Part shown: piece after piece, positions 24,626 through 36,900 of the stretch | Numbering within the stretch: position 1 is the stretch's first letter | Layout of the letters: each line of letters begins with the position of its first letter | NCBI RefSeq assembly: GCF_900496995.4 | Contig: NC_044027.1 | Span: 13,044,743 to 13,108,742, forward strand | Length of the DNA stretch: 64,000 nt | Source of the DNA: Aquila chrysaetos chrysaetos | Lineage: Eukaryota > Chordata > Aves > Accipitriformes > Accipitridae | Direction of reading: 5' to 3' | Program-made: the position numbers and the translations under genes | The notes under the pieces: generated by a model | The model's input: only the letters and a program-made list of their open reading frames with translations | Told to the model about the DNA's origin: nothing | Databases searched by the model: none

Positions 24626-26025
24626 AATTTCCATTCAATTCAATGGAAACAGCATCCACTCCTTTATCACAAACAAAAGCTAAACTAAAACCTCACATAG
24701 CTGGAGACTCATTGCTGGGTGAGTTTAGGAAGGATTCAGGCTCTTCCAAGGCACCAAAGGGTCTCTGATGGTGAGTGTGGTACCCACAGGCTGGCGGGAT
24801 TTCCAGAATAAGATGGGCTGGTGAGGATCTGCGGGATTAAACCGCAGGTCATCAAGCAAGTAACAAGATGACCCAGGGAAAGCCTTTGTTGCCAAGGTTT
24901 TGAGTTAAAATGGAGGTTGCTAATGACCAGGACAACATTTGCATGTGTTTACATGTCACCTTATGCGGGAGACTGGCTGCCAGGTGTTGGTCTATCGATG
25001 ATTGTTGCTTATAATCATGCATGCCTGCATGGAGTCTGTAGTGCAATAGGATAAATCGGGGGCAGTTTCTCTGAAATCTCTGACATTAGTCAAAATTCTT
25101 GTCCACTTTTGTCAATTTTAGAGTCTAGCTGCTACTTGCCAAAAGGAGCATTTTCGTGCAAGGACCAAGTTCTCATCACATAAGCCATCTAAACACTTCA
25201 ACTTGACCGTCATCACACAGGCATGATGGCTTCATCCATTTGTCCTTGCAGTTGTCTGAGCAAGACGGCCTTCTCTGTTGAGGTTCCCCAGCCTTGGTGC
25301 TTGGTGAGCAAGCTGCCGACAGCAAGGCTAGACCAAGAGAAACAGTAAGTAGGCTTTGTTTTGTAGCAGAGAAAAAGCACTCAACTTCTCACAGCTGGGT
25401 GACTATTGCTGGCCAGGTTTTTTATTAGCTGGAAAAAGAAAGTACAAGAATAGATCCTTGTCGCTAAAGCCTCAGCTGATACAACAACTAGGTTGAAATC
25501 AAACCTCAGTGTCACCTATAAAAACAACAAGCTTCCTATTAGCCAACCTTTCGGCATGTGGATAGGCCAGGAAGTAAAGGAAAATTTTTCTCATACTTAG
25601 CGTTGCTCCATTCAGCCTAAATTTGAGGCCCAACAAAATGCTAGAACAGAACTAAAGCTCATATTGTAACCATTCTGCCCCTGTTTTCCTGCTAAATTAA
25701 GGACTTCAGTCTCCAGACCTGTCAATCAAGAACCTCTCACAAGCAGAAAATTCACTTTAAAAATGTATAAAGAAAAAGAAATGCTCTGCTGACCCTGGCT
25801 GCACACCAGCTCAAGACAATGCATATTGTTATGAGCGTGGAAGTATTCCCAGTTGACACCGAGGTGTATTGTGATGAGAGCGCTCTGAAGCAATGCTGGC
25901 CCATTTGGGCTGAATGTGCAGTGAGTAAATGAACTGCTGTTTCCGAGGCCAGCAAAAGGAATTTTACAGCTCTAAGAGTAAGCAGTGTCACATCAAGGAA
26001 AGAGCGGTTGTACAGCTGAGACTCC
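24626..26025. other. Intergenic DNA, no supported gene
   Basis: Frames are under 80 codons. The middle part (25080-25760) is more GC-balanced than its surroundings and might be an old unclassified repeat, but I cannot match it to a family. Confidence 0.5.
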
Positions 26026-26029
26026 TAGA

Positions 26030-26125
26030 GTGTATTTCCAGCTGTGCCACTGATTCATCAGCCAACTCTGAGTCACTTAAATGTTGAGTTTCTCAAACAT
26101 GATCTTGTAATTTGGCCCCTCCTTG
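26030..26125 (+). repeat. MIR-like SINE fragment
   Basis: The top strand reads 'tttccagctgtgccactgat', then 'ctctgagtcacttaaatgtt' and 'gagtttctcaaac'. This follows the sense MIR core: cccagctctgccact, ggcaagtcacttaac, and a cctcagtttcctca-like end. Orientation is opposite to the other clear MIR-like relics. Confidence 0.4.
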
Positions 26126-29100
26126 ATTTTTATTGTTGTTGAGTCAAGCACAAGTACCCAGCGAGACACTCCAACAGTTCTCAACAGGTGCTGCTCTGCT
26201 GACATGGCACTTGGTGGGAATTTCTTTCCAGGAGAGCAGCTAGACCAAACGGGTTGCTTTTGTGAAATTTTACCTCCATATATATCTTCCTTATGCTTGT
26301 GTTGCTCCAAGAGCCCTGATCCCTGCTCAGAAACTGCAGGCATTACTGTAATACCAACAGTAACATTTCCAAAAAGCTCAGTATGCTTTGAATGTCCGTC
26401 TTCAAACTTCCTGAACTGCTCAGCGTTAGGATTGAGTTATCAAGGAAGTCAAAGGAGCAAGTGAGGCTTACGTAGAAAGACCTAAGCTCATTTGAAACTA
26501 GCTAGCTCAGGTGTCTGCAGCAGTCTAGCAGCACAGCTTGGGTCTCAAGTCAAGGTATAAAAGCGACCTGTGATACAGTCAGTACCAAGCAGGCTAGCCA
26601 ACAGCAAGCCAAGAGGTGGTGCAGTCACTTTGGGGCTGCTGGTTGACCATGCTGTCAAGCACTTCAGAGCCTGGGAGTCAACAAGGCTTCTCAGTCCTAT
26701 AGGCTCCTTTGAAATATCTACTTAGGAATACATAATAAACTGCTTTTGTTCAGATCTGGTTTTGACTTAAATAGTGCTGATGGAAGATGCTCTCCACTAC
26801 CAATTTTAATCTGTTCAAGGTCATCAGAAGCCTGCAGAGAAGCATCATTCCTTTATCAAGAGACTTTTCCGAGACAACATTAGCCAGTCTATTCTATCTC
26901 AAGCCCCTTGCCTTTAGATATAATTGCTTTATTAAATGTCACAAATGCTCATTTGACTCAGATGGTGTCTCTCTCTCTCTCTCAAAAAGAGAGAATGTTA
27001 ATTTAGACACAGAAAATGGCCCATTTGCTGTTGAATTCAAAGCAAATACCCTGTCTCTGACTCTAAACACAGCCTCTTCTGTTGGAGTGTTTGCAGTAAG
27101 GGACATTTAAATGGCCTGAAACAAAGTCATTTTCTTTGTCATTATTACAGTGGAGTTTTCTATCTCTCTGATTAGATTAGAATTGAATCTGGTTGAAAGA
27201 AATTGAATTTGTACATTTCCCTAATCATACAATCTTCAAACACTGAACTTTCTAGTACCAATTAGTCTGTCTTGATCGGAACGAACCTTCAGAGATGTCC
27301 CTATTGATGGGAACAAGGAATGAAAAGCTGTTGATGAAAGTGATGATCGATTGATAAACTGCCACCTGCATAAACACTCGCATGCTCTTTTCAGGCGCTT
27401 GCATTCGTGGCATCTTCAGAGCTTCTCTGAAGCTGGTGACTGCTGAAAAACATTCTGTTCTGCTCTGTATTTGTAGAAAATTCACGTAGTTCGTTCTCAT
27501 GGTCATGATCAGGGTGGACTTGCTGTGTCATGATGTCCCTGACTTGCACTTGGTTGAATTCTGGTATTTTCACCTGGCCAGGCCGGGCAGTAGGAAGCTG
27601 GTTTAGCATGCTGGTTCTTGTAAATCCCTTCTGCAAGCAGCTGACTGTCCTTGTGCCTTGTGTGCCTCTAGAAACTTCATCCAGGATTCTCTTGGACACT
27701 CATATCTAAGCACTGCAATCCACATTTGTTGTAACACGTTACTTTCTGGACGTAGAACACCGTTTCCATCTGTCCCTGTTTCCAAACTGAGAAAACTAAC
27801 ATTTTGTACCCCCATGTATGCCAATTGCCTGTCTTTTTGCAATAGGAACCATCTCTAACTTCAGACTTAAACAACCCAGCTGAAGATGGCAAAGGGCAAC
27901 TCAGTGACATATCCTCCAGCAAGAAGCAGTGGTTATATATGTGTGCACATGTGAGCATGTCAGCAGCACACATGATAAAAAAATTGTCTTGAAAGATCAG
28001 TGCCACTTGTCAGTCCGTAGCCCCTGTCAGCTGTGACCCCACTACATTGGGCATCACCAAGAGCAGGAGAAGGGACCAGGGAGGGCTGATGAAAGGAGCA
28101 GGGGGAAAAAGCGCAGGATTGTTACAGATTAGGGAGTTATCAATGGGAAGTTAATGGCAAGTATTCAAGGTAAAGGAGATGGTTTCTGACAGCCAACCAG
28201 AGTCAAATGATTGCTGAAGTGACATTAAAATAAGCCGGTTTTGACACAGATGTATTTACCTCTGTAAGCAGAGAATCACCTTGCTGGGGCTGGGGTTTTT
28301 CTTCAAGTGAAGAGTAGAGACATTAAGACAGTTTTAGTGACTTCTCAAATTGAATGTGTTTTTATATTGAGAAGGGTTGTTTCAAGGAAACATCTATCAA
28401 AAGGGAAAACAAGATTTCAGCAAGCAGAAGCACTGTTAGATCAGAACCCGAGAGATGAAGTGCAGGATCATTGTTAGTGGAAGAGTGAAAATAAAACAGG
28501 AGAACTCTAACTTTGAAAGATTTGGCTTCATCACTCTTCATTTCTCAAACCATCAGAAGTGCCTCAGGTCATCTTCACACAGGTTTTCTTTCCCCTGTTT
28601 TGAACATTATTCCACAGGGGCACTCTCTGCACTAGCTCACGTTTGTGCTGCCTTGTAAACCAACATACTGTGGGAAAGGCTCTCCTTTCCCTAGAGACGA
28701 GACGTAGCCCTGTCTGGCCTGGTTCTTTGGCAGCGTGTAGCACAGCAGCAGTATTTAAAAAAAAATAAATCAACTGTCCCACATAAAATGAGCAGTTAGG
28801 CTCCATCTATAATCAAGAGAGTGAGGGAAAGGTATTTCAAGGGGGTGACTCACCATGAGATATGTGTAAGATAAGAGTGCTCAGCGGACCTGTCCTCATC
28901 TCCACAGACTACAGAGGAGCATACATGAGTGGCATAGCAGTAGATGGCAATAATCAGATAAAACGAATCCGTTCAAAGTGGCTAATCCTTTCCAGATGGC
29001 TTAGGGATGAACAGAAGTCCACAAAATTGCAGTTTGAGCAAGAAATCAGTGAGACTGCTGAACACCCTTTAGCTTTACAGATCATGGAGGAACCGGGCAC

Positions 29101-30820
29101 TTCTAGCAAAGCAATGTGATGTGGTCTTTGCAATCCCTCAGAGGGCAGGATGCTTCTCTGACTTTCCGGGAAGCCCGAGCACAGACTGGGACAGCTCAGG
29201 TCTCACAGGAGACTGCTAAAGCAAGCAGCACCACAGCAAAGGTCCTGGTTTCCATTTGTATATCCAGGCTCACCACCGCCCCAAGAGTTCATCCCATGGA
29301 CTCCACACAGAGGATCGAAGTTTGCAGCCTATGCTCTGCCTGATGCAGCAACCCAATTTTTTGCAGGCGTCAAGAGGGAATTCAGCTCAGCTTTCTGCAT
29401 AGTGACTTCTAGCGCTCCTTCTCCATCTGGTCCCTCTTGGAGGGACGGCAACAGTGCCCTTTCAGATGGAAGTCGAGGACGGCTTGTCCCACCTTGTACC
29501 TCGGTGACATGTATCAAATGATCCTCATGAACAGTGACTCCCCCACGTGAGACAATGACAGTGACACTCGTTTTTAGCATCAAACAGTGGCTTTGCAGAG
29601 GCTCCAGCTCAGAAGTTAACGAATGGTTGTTCAAGGAAGTTATTTTTTGCCAGCTGTTGGCAGTAGTTATTTTGCCTTTAATTGTGCGTTCACATGCCTC
29701 GGTCTGATAACAGTGGCTGCTGTGGAAAAATGCAGTTTCATGAATAATAAACGGTCCCTTAAAAAAAATCCACTCTGTTTTAGATACCACGAACACACTG
29801 ATCCACTGTTGTCAGCTTTGCAAAGGCTGGTATTCACCAACACATTCAGCATCCTCCTGAATAATGATAATTCATCTGTGTTCACTTCACTAAACTATCA
29901 TATTTTATGGAAGAAGTTAATTAAATGGTGATTTGCACTTCCGCTGAACATTAAACATTTAATGCAGATGCTCCAGTCATTGCCTGAGCTCTAAAGTGGG
30001 AAATGGCTTCAAAACTTCATATTTCCTTAAGAGGTTTAATGATGCTAGATCAGGCTATTTGCATACATACATATACGGGCATATTTTATACCAGCATTTA
30101 TTGCAAACAAACCCAGCTTTCTTCTTACCATGTTCTCAAGAATATGAGGCGGGACTTACAGATTGCAACTGAAGGGTTCTCTCTGGATGATTTGCCCCTG
30201 CCACCATCAAATTAATGGGCTCATTAATGAAAGATTTTCTAGGAAGGCATTAGAAAGGAACAGTTATTTACAGCAGGTCGCCTCTCCTATAATTTAGAAG
30301 AAATTAATTGGTAATAAATTAAAAATTCTAAAAATTAATTCTTGTACAGCAGGAGTGGGGCTTATACACATTGCCTTCAGCTGAAGTGTCACAGTAAATC
30401 CTTTGCAAAGTAAATAATTGTTGGGATGGAGGAGGAAGAAGAAATTAATATTAATGTGCATTGGAGGGGATGCCACAGAGGTGAAACGTAAGGCAGCCTT
30501 TGGATAGTGTGCAATGAGTGTTCTAGCTTTCTGAAATATGAATCTTCGTAAGAGGTAGTAACATAAAACACGAGATACTGCTGGGTGTCTTCCATCCTTC
30601 ATGCTCTGGGTGGCCCTGATAAATTACACCACTCTTGTCCAAATGGTCCTGTCTGCATAGCAGGTCACATTGAGGGTCAGGCTTTCACTTGCTAAGCAAA
30701 TGCATGACTGTCAGACCTTATCTGGGTTTATTTTTGCAGGACTGCAGTGATCGTTTTTGTGCAGAAGGGGTGTAGAAGAGGGCCCTCATTTTTACAGAAC
30801 TTAGTACTTTTTTCCCTATT
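26126..30820. other. Intergenic DNA with a short (TC)n repeat
   Basis: No supported gene. A (TC)n tract lies at 26968-26983, closely followed by AAAAAGAGAGA, so it can fold back on itself. Frames of up to 155 codons (for example 29329-29796 minus and 27391-27699 minus) have no domain, no flanking splice sites and overlapping antisense frames. AT-rich parts near 27110-27250 and 29880-30000 could include regulatory sequence. Confidence 0.5.
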
Positions 30821-30828
30821 ACCCCGCC

Positions 30829-30908
30829 AAAAAAAAAAAAAAAAATTAATTACTTCAGTTTTGGAATGTAATGCATAAAAGTGGATTTTTTTTTTTTTTT
30901 TTTTTTTT
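30829..30908. repeat. A17 and T23 tracts facing each other
   Basis: Adenines run from 30829 to 30845 and thymines from 30886 to 30908, 40 bases apart. Together they form an inverted repeat of up to 17 A:T pairs. No retroposon body is seen. Confidence 0.85.
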
Positions 30909-33900
30909 GAAGGCACGTGCTTTCAAGGAAGGTAGAGATGGGGAGAGAGTGGAGATGTTTCAACACATCTTCAAAAGCAAAGAAGTTTCATTCTGTCTAC
31001 TCCCTGTAACCATTTAAAAAAGAAAAAGGCAAACATTTTCTTTAAGTTGTTCCATTAACAACACTGCATCTTCTGAGTGCCAAATTGCTTGGGTCTTTCC
31101 CTCCTCCCAAATTTGCACAACCTCAGTTTGAAATATAAGAAGCTCTGATTTGTCATTCTACCCCCAGGATTTTCAGATCTAAACTTCTTTTGGCTATTAC
31201 ACAATAATCTCTTTCTTTAAAAAAGGGCTTAAAGCAGTTATTGTTACATATAACAAATGCACTTAGAGTACCAGTTATGCTTTAATGTACATTAATTTTA
31301 GATTTGCTGGCCCTTTTCCAACTAAGCCTGTGCCTAGAATTTTTTTAGACTATGAAAAATTATTCACAGATATGCCATGCATTAAGTTAGTAAATGAATA
31401 TAGGTTTGAATTCAATTTGTTTTAGCAAACTACTGTTATAAAGAGTCTAGTGTAGCGTGAATTATTATCCAGATTTATGCTTAGCATCTGACAAAATGCT
31501 AAGCTACTTTTTCAAGTATCCACTAATTCTAAATAAAGGCGGAACTGTGCCATTCCTGCATGGCAGTTCCCAACGCCAGCTTCACACTCCATCACATTTT
31601 TAACTTGATGCTGTTCCTGCCATTGGTATCTTCCATTTCCAGGTGCTTCAGCAGAGGCAGGATTTATTCAGAGCCTGATCCATGCTGGCTAGCCTGTTTG
31701 GACAGAGGTATGTGACTTTTCAGTATCAGATCAACGCAAAAGTATGTTCTTCTCTGCTCCTCCTATGTCCTACAAAAGTTTCAGGGCCAAGGGCCTGATC
31801 CTGGGTGATTCTGGACACACAAAATATAACTCTAAAGGCTCAGTATTTCTAAGGATAAAAAGCTCTGCAGCATTTTGGCTGGGGGAATAGAGCAGTTCCT
31901 GCAAGGCGATGGCCCACAGCAATCATATCAGACTGGACCGAGAGAGAGGTTTCCCCCAGAAGACACATGGAGAAGCAGAGGAACTGGTGGGTGTTCCCAG
32001 GCATTTAGGGAAGGAAGGAGAGGGGCATATATCAGCTACCTCCCCTTCAGGGATGTTATCCACTGTAAGAAGCATTGTGTCTTACCAGACCTTTCCTCCT
32101 CAGCCTGCAACGAAAGGAAAATGTGGGAGGATGGTCCCTTCTCAGAGAGGGAGGATGCTTTTGCCTCCTAGGCTCAGTCTGGTACCAGTCTAAATCCAGG
32201 GGGGGCTTAGGTGAGCTTTGCTTTGAATGTAGATTTTTTACCCCAACACACGGTGTGTCTGCACTATCTATTTACACACTATCAATGAATGTGAGCTTTA
32301 AGCTTGCCAAAATTGGGACGGGATGTGTCAGATGCAGGGCTAGGGGATGGGGACAGAGTTGCTGTCCATCACAGGCTTTGGGAGGAGTGACAAGACTCTA
32401 ACGCTTCATTGCCACATGAAGAGCACGCAGCTCACGGGAGGTGTCCCAAGGACTTCAGAAAATGTTGGCTGAGTTCCACATCCTCTTCCAGAGGTCAAGT
32501 TGTACGAGCAAAGCTGGCTTATTCTCCTACCGGTCGTGGCAGCTCAGGCGGTAGAAGACAGTCCCCATGGTTAGCAGCTTCAGGCCCTGCTTGAGACCTA
32601 TAAGCAGAAAAATGGTTGATTTACAATAGAGTTGTACTCGGGCCCTATGCACAGGACCGTATCTTCATCTCCAGAAGGGAACCAGGCAGCAGCATAACAC
32701 AACCCACGCACCGTTCACACCATTAAACTGCTCTTCTAGTGGGCCTGAATATCTGATTAAACATTCACCAGACTGAGCTCCAGCCTCACCCTGGAAAGAA
32801 GCCACCAGCACATCACACCGGCATTGCAAGATTTACAAGGAGCAGATGAAGTCGAGTCCTACAATAGTTCATTATAATTAACAAAGCTGGAATTGCACTG
32901 GGCTTTGAGCTGTATATCAATGCTAAATATCTCATTACCAGCGTAAAATATTTATGTCTCGTGGTCTTTATCACAAATGCAGGCTCGCAGTTAGTGTGTC
33001 CTGGTCCAGAAGATGAATTCCAAGGAGAAAATGAACGGCTTGGATTAAAAGGCTGGCAGCCCCGCAGGATAAAATTCCTTATTGCACATGACCCCAGTGA
33101 TGGAGGGAGAAAAGACAGCAATGAATGCGCAGCCTGGGGCTGTAGAATTATGGTCCATGTAGGCCAGCGCTCTCCACTTTTCCCCTTTGCTGTCTCCTTA
33201 GGGCCTGATCAATCCCTGGACTGTCACAGCTAACGGCAAATTGTGCTTTTACTTCATGAAGGGCTGACAGGCGCTGGGTCCAGCTTGAGCGGTGGTGGCA
33301 ATTGCTGATGCACAAGTGTCCATGAGTCTGAAGACTTTCTCGGTAGCACAGCCTGCTCTTCCTCCAACCTGAGCGTCTTGGGGGATTTCCAGGTATTGAG
33401 AGCGGGAGATAGGACTGATTGACTTTCCCTGATCAGAGGGGCGGGGGTCTGCATCGCCCAGGAGCTTTGGTGAGCTCCCCTAGGGTCTCCTTTTCCCTCT
33501 CCACTGGGAAGGATGCACCTCCGCAAGCACAGCCCGCCTCTGGTCACGTCTGCACCCCACGCACTCATCCCCAGCTAGGGCAAGGCTTCAGAGCCACTGC
33601 GGCCGTATGGAAAGGAGAAGTAAAAGTTAATCTTTGTTACTCTTTTTAATCTTTTCTCTGGAGAACAAGGGTCAAGTCCCGGGCAAAGGCTGCAACTCAT
33701 TTTTGTTGGCTCAGCACTGCTTCACTGAGGACTTGAATAATTTGGAGGTGTGAATACTGTGCTGGGACTCGGAAGAGCTGCTTCCCTCCCTGCCATAGCA
33801 CATCTAGGCAAGTCTCGCAGGCTTGACTCCCTTCCCCTTCTGCAAATGGAGTCAATCGAACATCCTTGTTTCTTGCCTTTGCCTGGCCTGTTGGTGTGGG

Positions 33901-36900
33901 GCTGAGCAGGTACTGCCTTGTACTCTACATATATTCAGCGACAGGAGCAGGCGAGCCCTGATCTTCACCGGGACCTCTGGGCTCCACTCTAGTATGAATA
34001 AACAATTTTCCCCTCTACTGCCTGTTACTCCAAATTTGTAAATAATTCCTAGACTCGCTGCAAAGCTCAGGCATGAAGGCTGAGCGACCCCAGAGACCCA
34101 GCAGAAGTGCAGCACGCTGGCAAGGGTCTTAATACAGGGAATGAGCAGAGGAGCCCCTGTTCCTCCCGTTGCCCGTCCACCAACCAGGCAGAGATCTGCC
34201 GGGCTAGTGGCACACTGTCCCTCGTCCCCTCCAGCCTGCAGGTCCCCCTGCACCCTCCCCAGTTCCCTGGCCTTGCAGGGAACTAATGTGCTGGCTGGGA
34301 GAGGGTGCACGCTGGGCATCAGCCAAGGAGGGATGAAACAGGATTGCCGGCATTTTTTAGCCATATCGATTCCCATTAGTGGGAGTATTGGTGCGATGGA
34401 TCCCAACCTGGCTGGAGGAGGGAAAGGTGAATGGATTGCTTTGCTCACACCAGCTTTCACAACTGAGGTGCTAAACTGTTCGACTCAGCAGCATTTAGTT
34501 TCCAAAAGCTGGTATTGCTATTGCCAACATACTCCAAAAAATGGGGCAATTTTTTAAATTCCAATTAGCGGGTGAACAGTTTTTGACAGAGGGAAGTTGG
34601 GAGCGTGGAGGCACATTTTGTATCCTTAGGACATTTATTTGGGAGATTAGCACCTCCTAGTAAATAGGTATTAACTAAAATCTGGCTGAATTATGCTTCT
34701 AATTACTATTTCATTTGCAGTGGTGTTGTATTTATTACAATAAGCTTCTTGTGTATTTATTGTATTATGTATTGGAGTGAGACTCTGGATGCTGAATGTA
34801 TGCGCTAAATGCAAGGGCTCATAAGCATTACAGTGAGTATAACTGCAAAACCCTTGATAGGAGTCAAGTCATTTTATTCAAACCTTGGAACCATTCTCTT
34901 GCATTCGATGCAAGAAATATTCCAGGTGGCCGCCTTCATTCCCATCTTTATGCATATTGCTCAGTCATCTTCATTTATTATTTCTCTCTCTCATTTTTAG
35001 CCTGTTGCCCAAAATGTCACCCCTAACTTTTTTTCCCAGTAATCTCTCTCTGTTGGAAGTATGATTAGTAGTTAGGTCACCCTGTGCTTTTGCTGGAGGT
35101 CCTGGAGGTATTGCTTTGCTGCTATTTTTTTGAGGTGGACTTTCCCCTCCGTTTTCTGCAGGCTCAGGTAGGCTGCATCAATCCACGCTTCTGGGCTTGG
35201 TTGCTGGTTTTTATGGTGACGGCAACCTCCAAAGTGACCTAAGAAACAGCTGTGGATGGAGATCTAGCTCTAAGGAGCCCATTCCAGATTTCATACTATA
35301 ATATACTGAGTCTTTACGCAAACTCCACAGAGCCAGGACGGCTATAAATCGTAGTTAGACGATTGTGCATTTAATGTTTCTCATAAACGTATAAAGTTTG
35401 TCTCCAGAAAGCTATAATGAAGGAAAGCAGATTGAAGCCAGGAAGTGTCTCATTAGCATGTGATGGAAATGTTAATCAGGAGCCTTTAAGGAGGGTGTAA
35501 TTAATTCCCCACACACTGCTGTGTGAGGTTCTTGGGGCCAATCGGGAAGAAAAGGGTAAATCAGGTGGAGGGGGATGTGGGGAAAGGTTATTCTGCTGTG
35601 GGAGAGGGGCTGCTTAGGGGTTGTTCTGGGTGCTCTCCCCCATTTTATGGGTATTGTGGTTGGCCTGGAGCAAGGACCTGCCTGAAACCTGGCCTCGGTT
35701 CATTAGAACAGGTAAGTCATGTCATTGCTTTCTGCTTCTTTGTTAGAGCTGGGGGTATTCATATGCACTCAGTTGGTAAAACTGTGCAACAGATACTGAT
35801 AAAACAAGTAAATAATTTGAAAGCTCTTACAAAGCCAAGGTCTCCTGAATACCTGGTTGCCCCTCTTCTCTTTTCTTCTGAGTCCCTCTCCCTACTGGTT
35901 TTACACCTGTGTTTTGTTTTACTTGGGCGCTCTGCCCTATATTGTCTAGAGTCTCTGGGTCAGACAGTCTCCGCTCTTGTTTGCGAAATGTAAACTAAAC
36001 TCATGGTGCTATAGAAACGTCTTGTAATAATTGTCTGTGGCATTGACTCCTATTTTTACGGTGCATTCTCTAAGCTTTGATCACGACTGCCAAGCTCCCT
36101 GTGCTGGAGGCAGTGTGGTATCTCTGATGCATAGCGGTGGCTAAGAGCTGTGCGTGCATGCGTATCTCTGCAGGGATACCCGTAACTTCTTCTGGAAAGC
36201 AGCTCTGCTACACGCACAGAAAGTGGAATGAGGATTTCGTTCCTCCTTGGGGGAGCGGGTAGACTAGCACTGTCTGGTTTCGGTGTGATCCTGGAGGAAA
36301 GCTGCAAATGCACGCAGCTGCTCCAGAGATGTCGGCTAGAGCTTGTCTTGGTCTGGGCAGCCTCTTTCAGAGCCTGAGCTAGACGGTTGCTGTGTTTTTT
36401 TCTCTAAAGGAGCTTCGTTTGCTTCTGTTTCTAGTCAAATCAAAGCAGAGCTTCAACTTTTATGCTGAAAATAGTTGCTATGTTTTAAACATCCCTCTGT
36501 ATGGAATGCCTTACATTTTTTCAGTGCAGAGGGCTTTCCATCTGAATGGAAATAAAAGTTTGAGTTTACTCCCTTGGACTTAAGCACTTCTGTTAGTTAT
36601 CACTTCTGGTTTGGATCCAAATTTCATCCTTGTTATTGCACTTGTGGCACTCTGCCTGAGGCCTCAGCATTATAACAGAACAAAAATTCCCAGTCCCTGG
36701 GGATCTCTATTGACTATGACTTCCAACATCTGGGACTCTCCCACCCCAACAGATTTGCAAGTACAGAGAGACTTCATTTTACTGGCTAATATTGCAGAAA
36801 AGAATAAAACGTGCAAACCAGTGAGACTGTAAACCAAACCCATTAAACCTGATTATTGTCAATTTGTGCCTAGTACCTGCGGCTCATAGAAAGTTCTCGC

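Noticed and set aside
27391-27699. 102-codon minus frame with fairly protein-like composition
   Set aside because: No family recognised, overlapping frames in other phases, and no flanking splice sites.
28862-29119. 85-codon plus frame with hydrophilic, protein-like composition
   Set aside because: No recognisable domain, no upstream acceptor or donor, and an adjacent unrelated frame.
33852-34460. 202-codon minus-strand open frame
   Set aside because: Overlaps a 138-codon frame on the other strand and shows no domain or splice sites.
36634-36645. TATTGCACTTGT, identical to the start of miR-92
   Set aside because: The 3' half differs, and there is no upstream arm to form a pre-miRNA stem.
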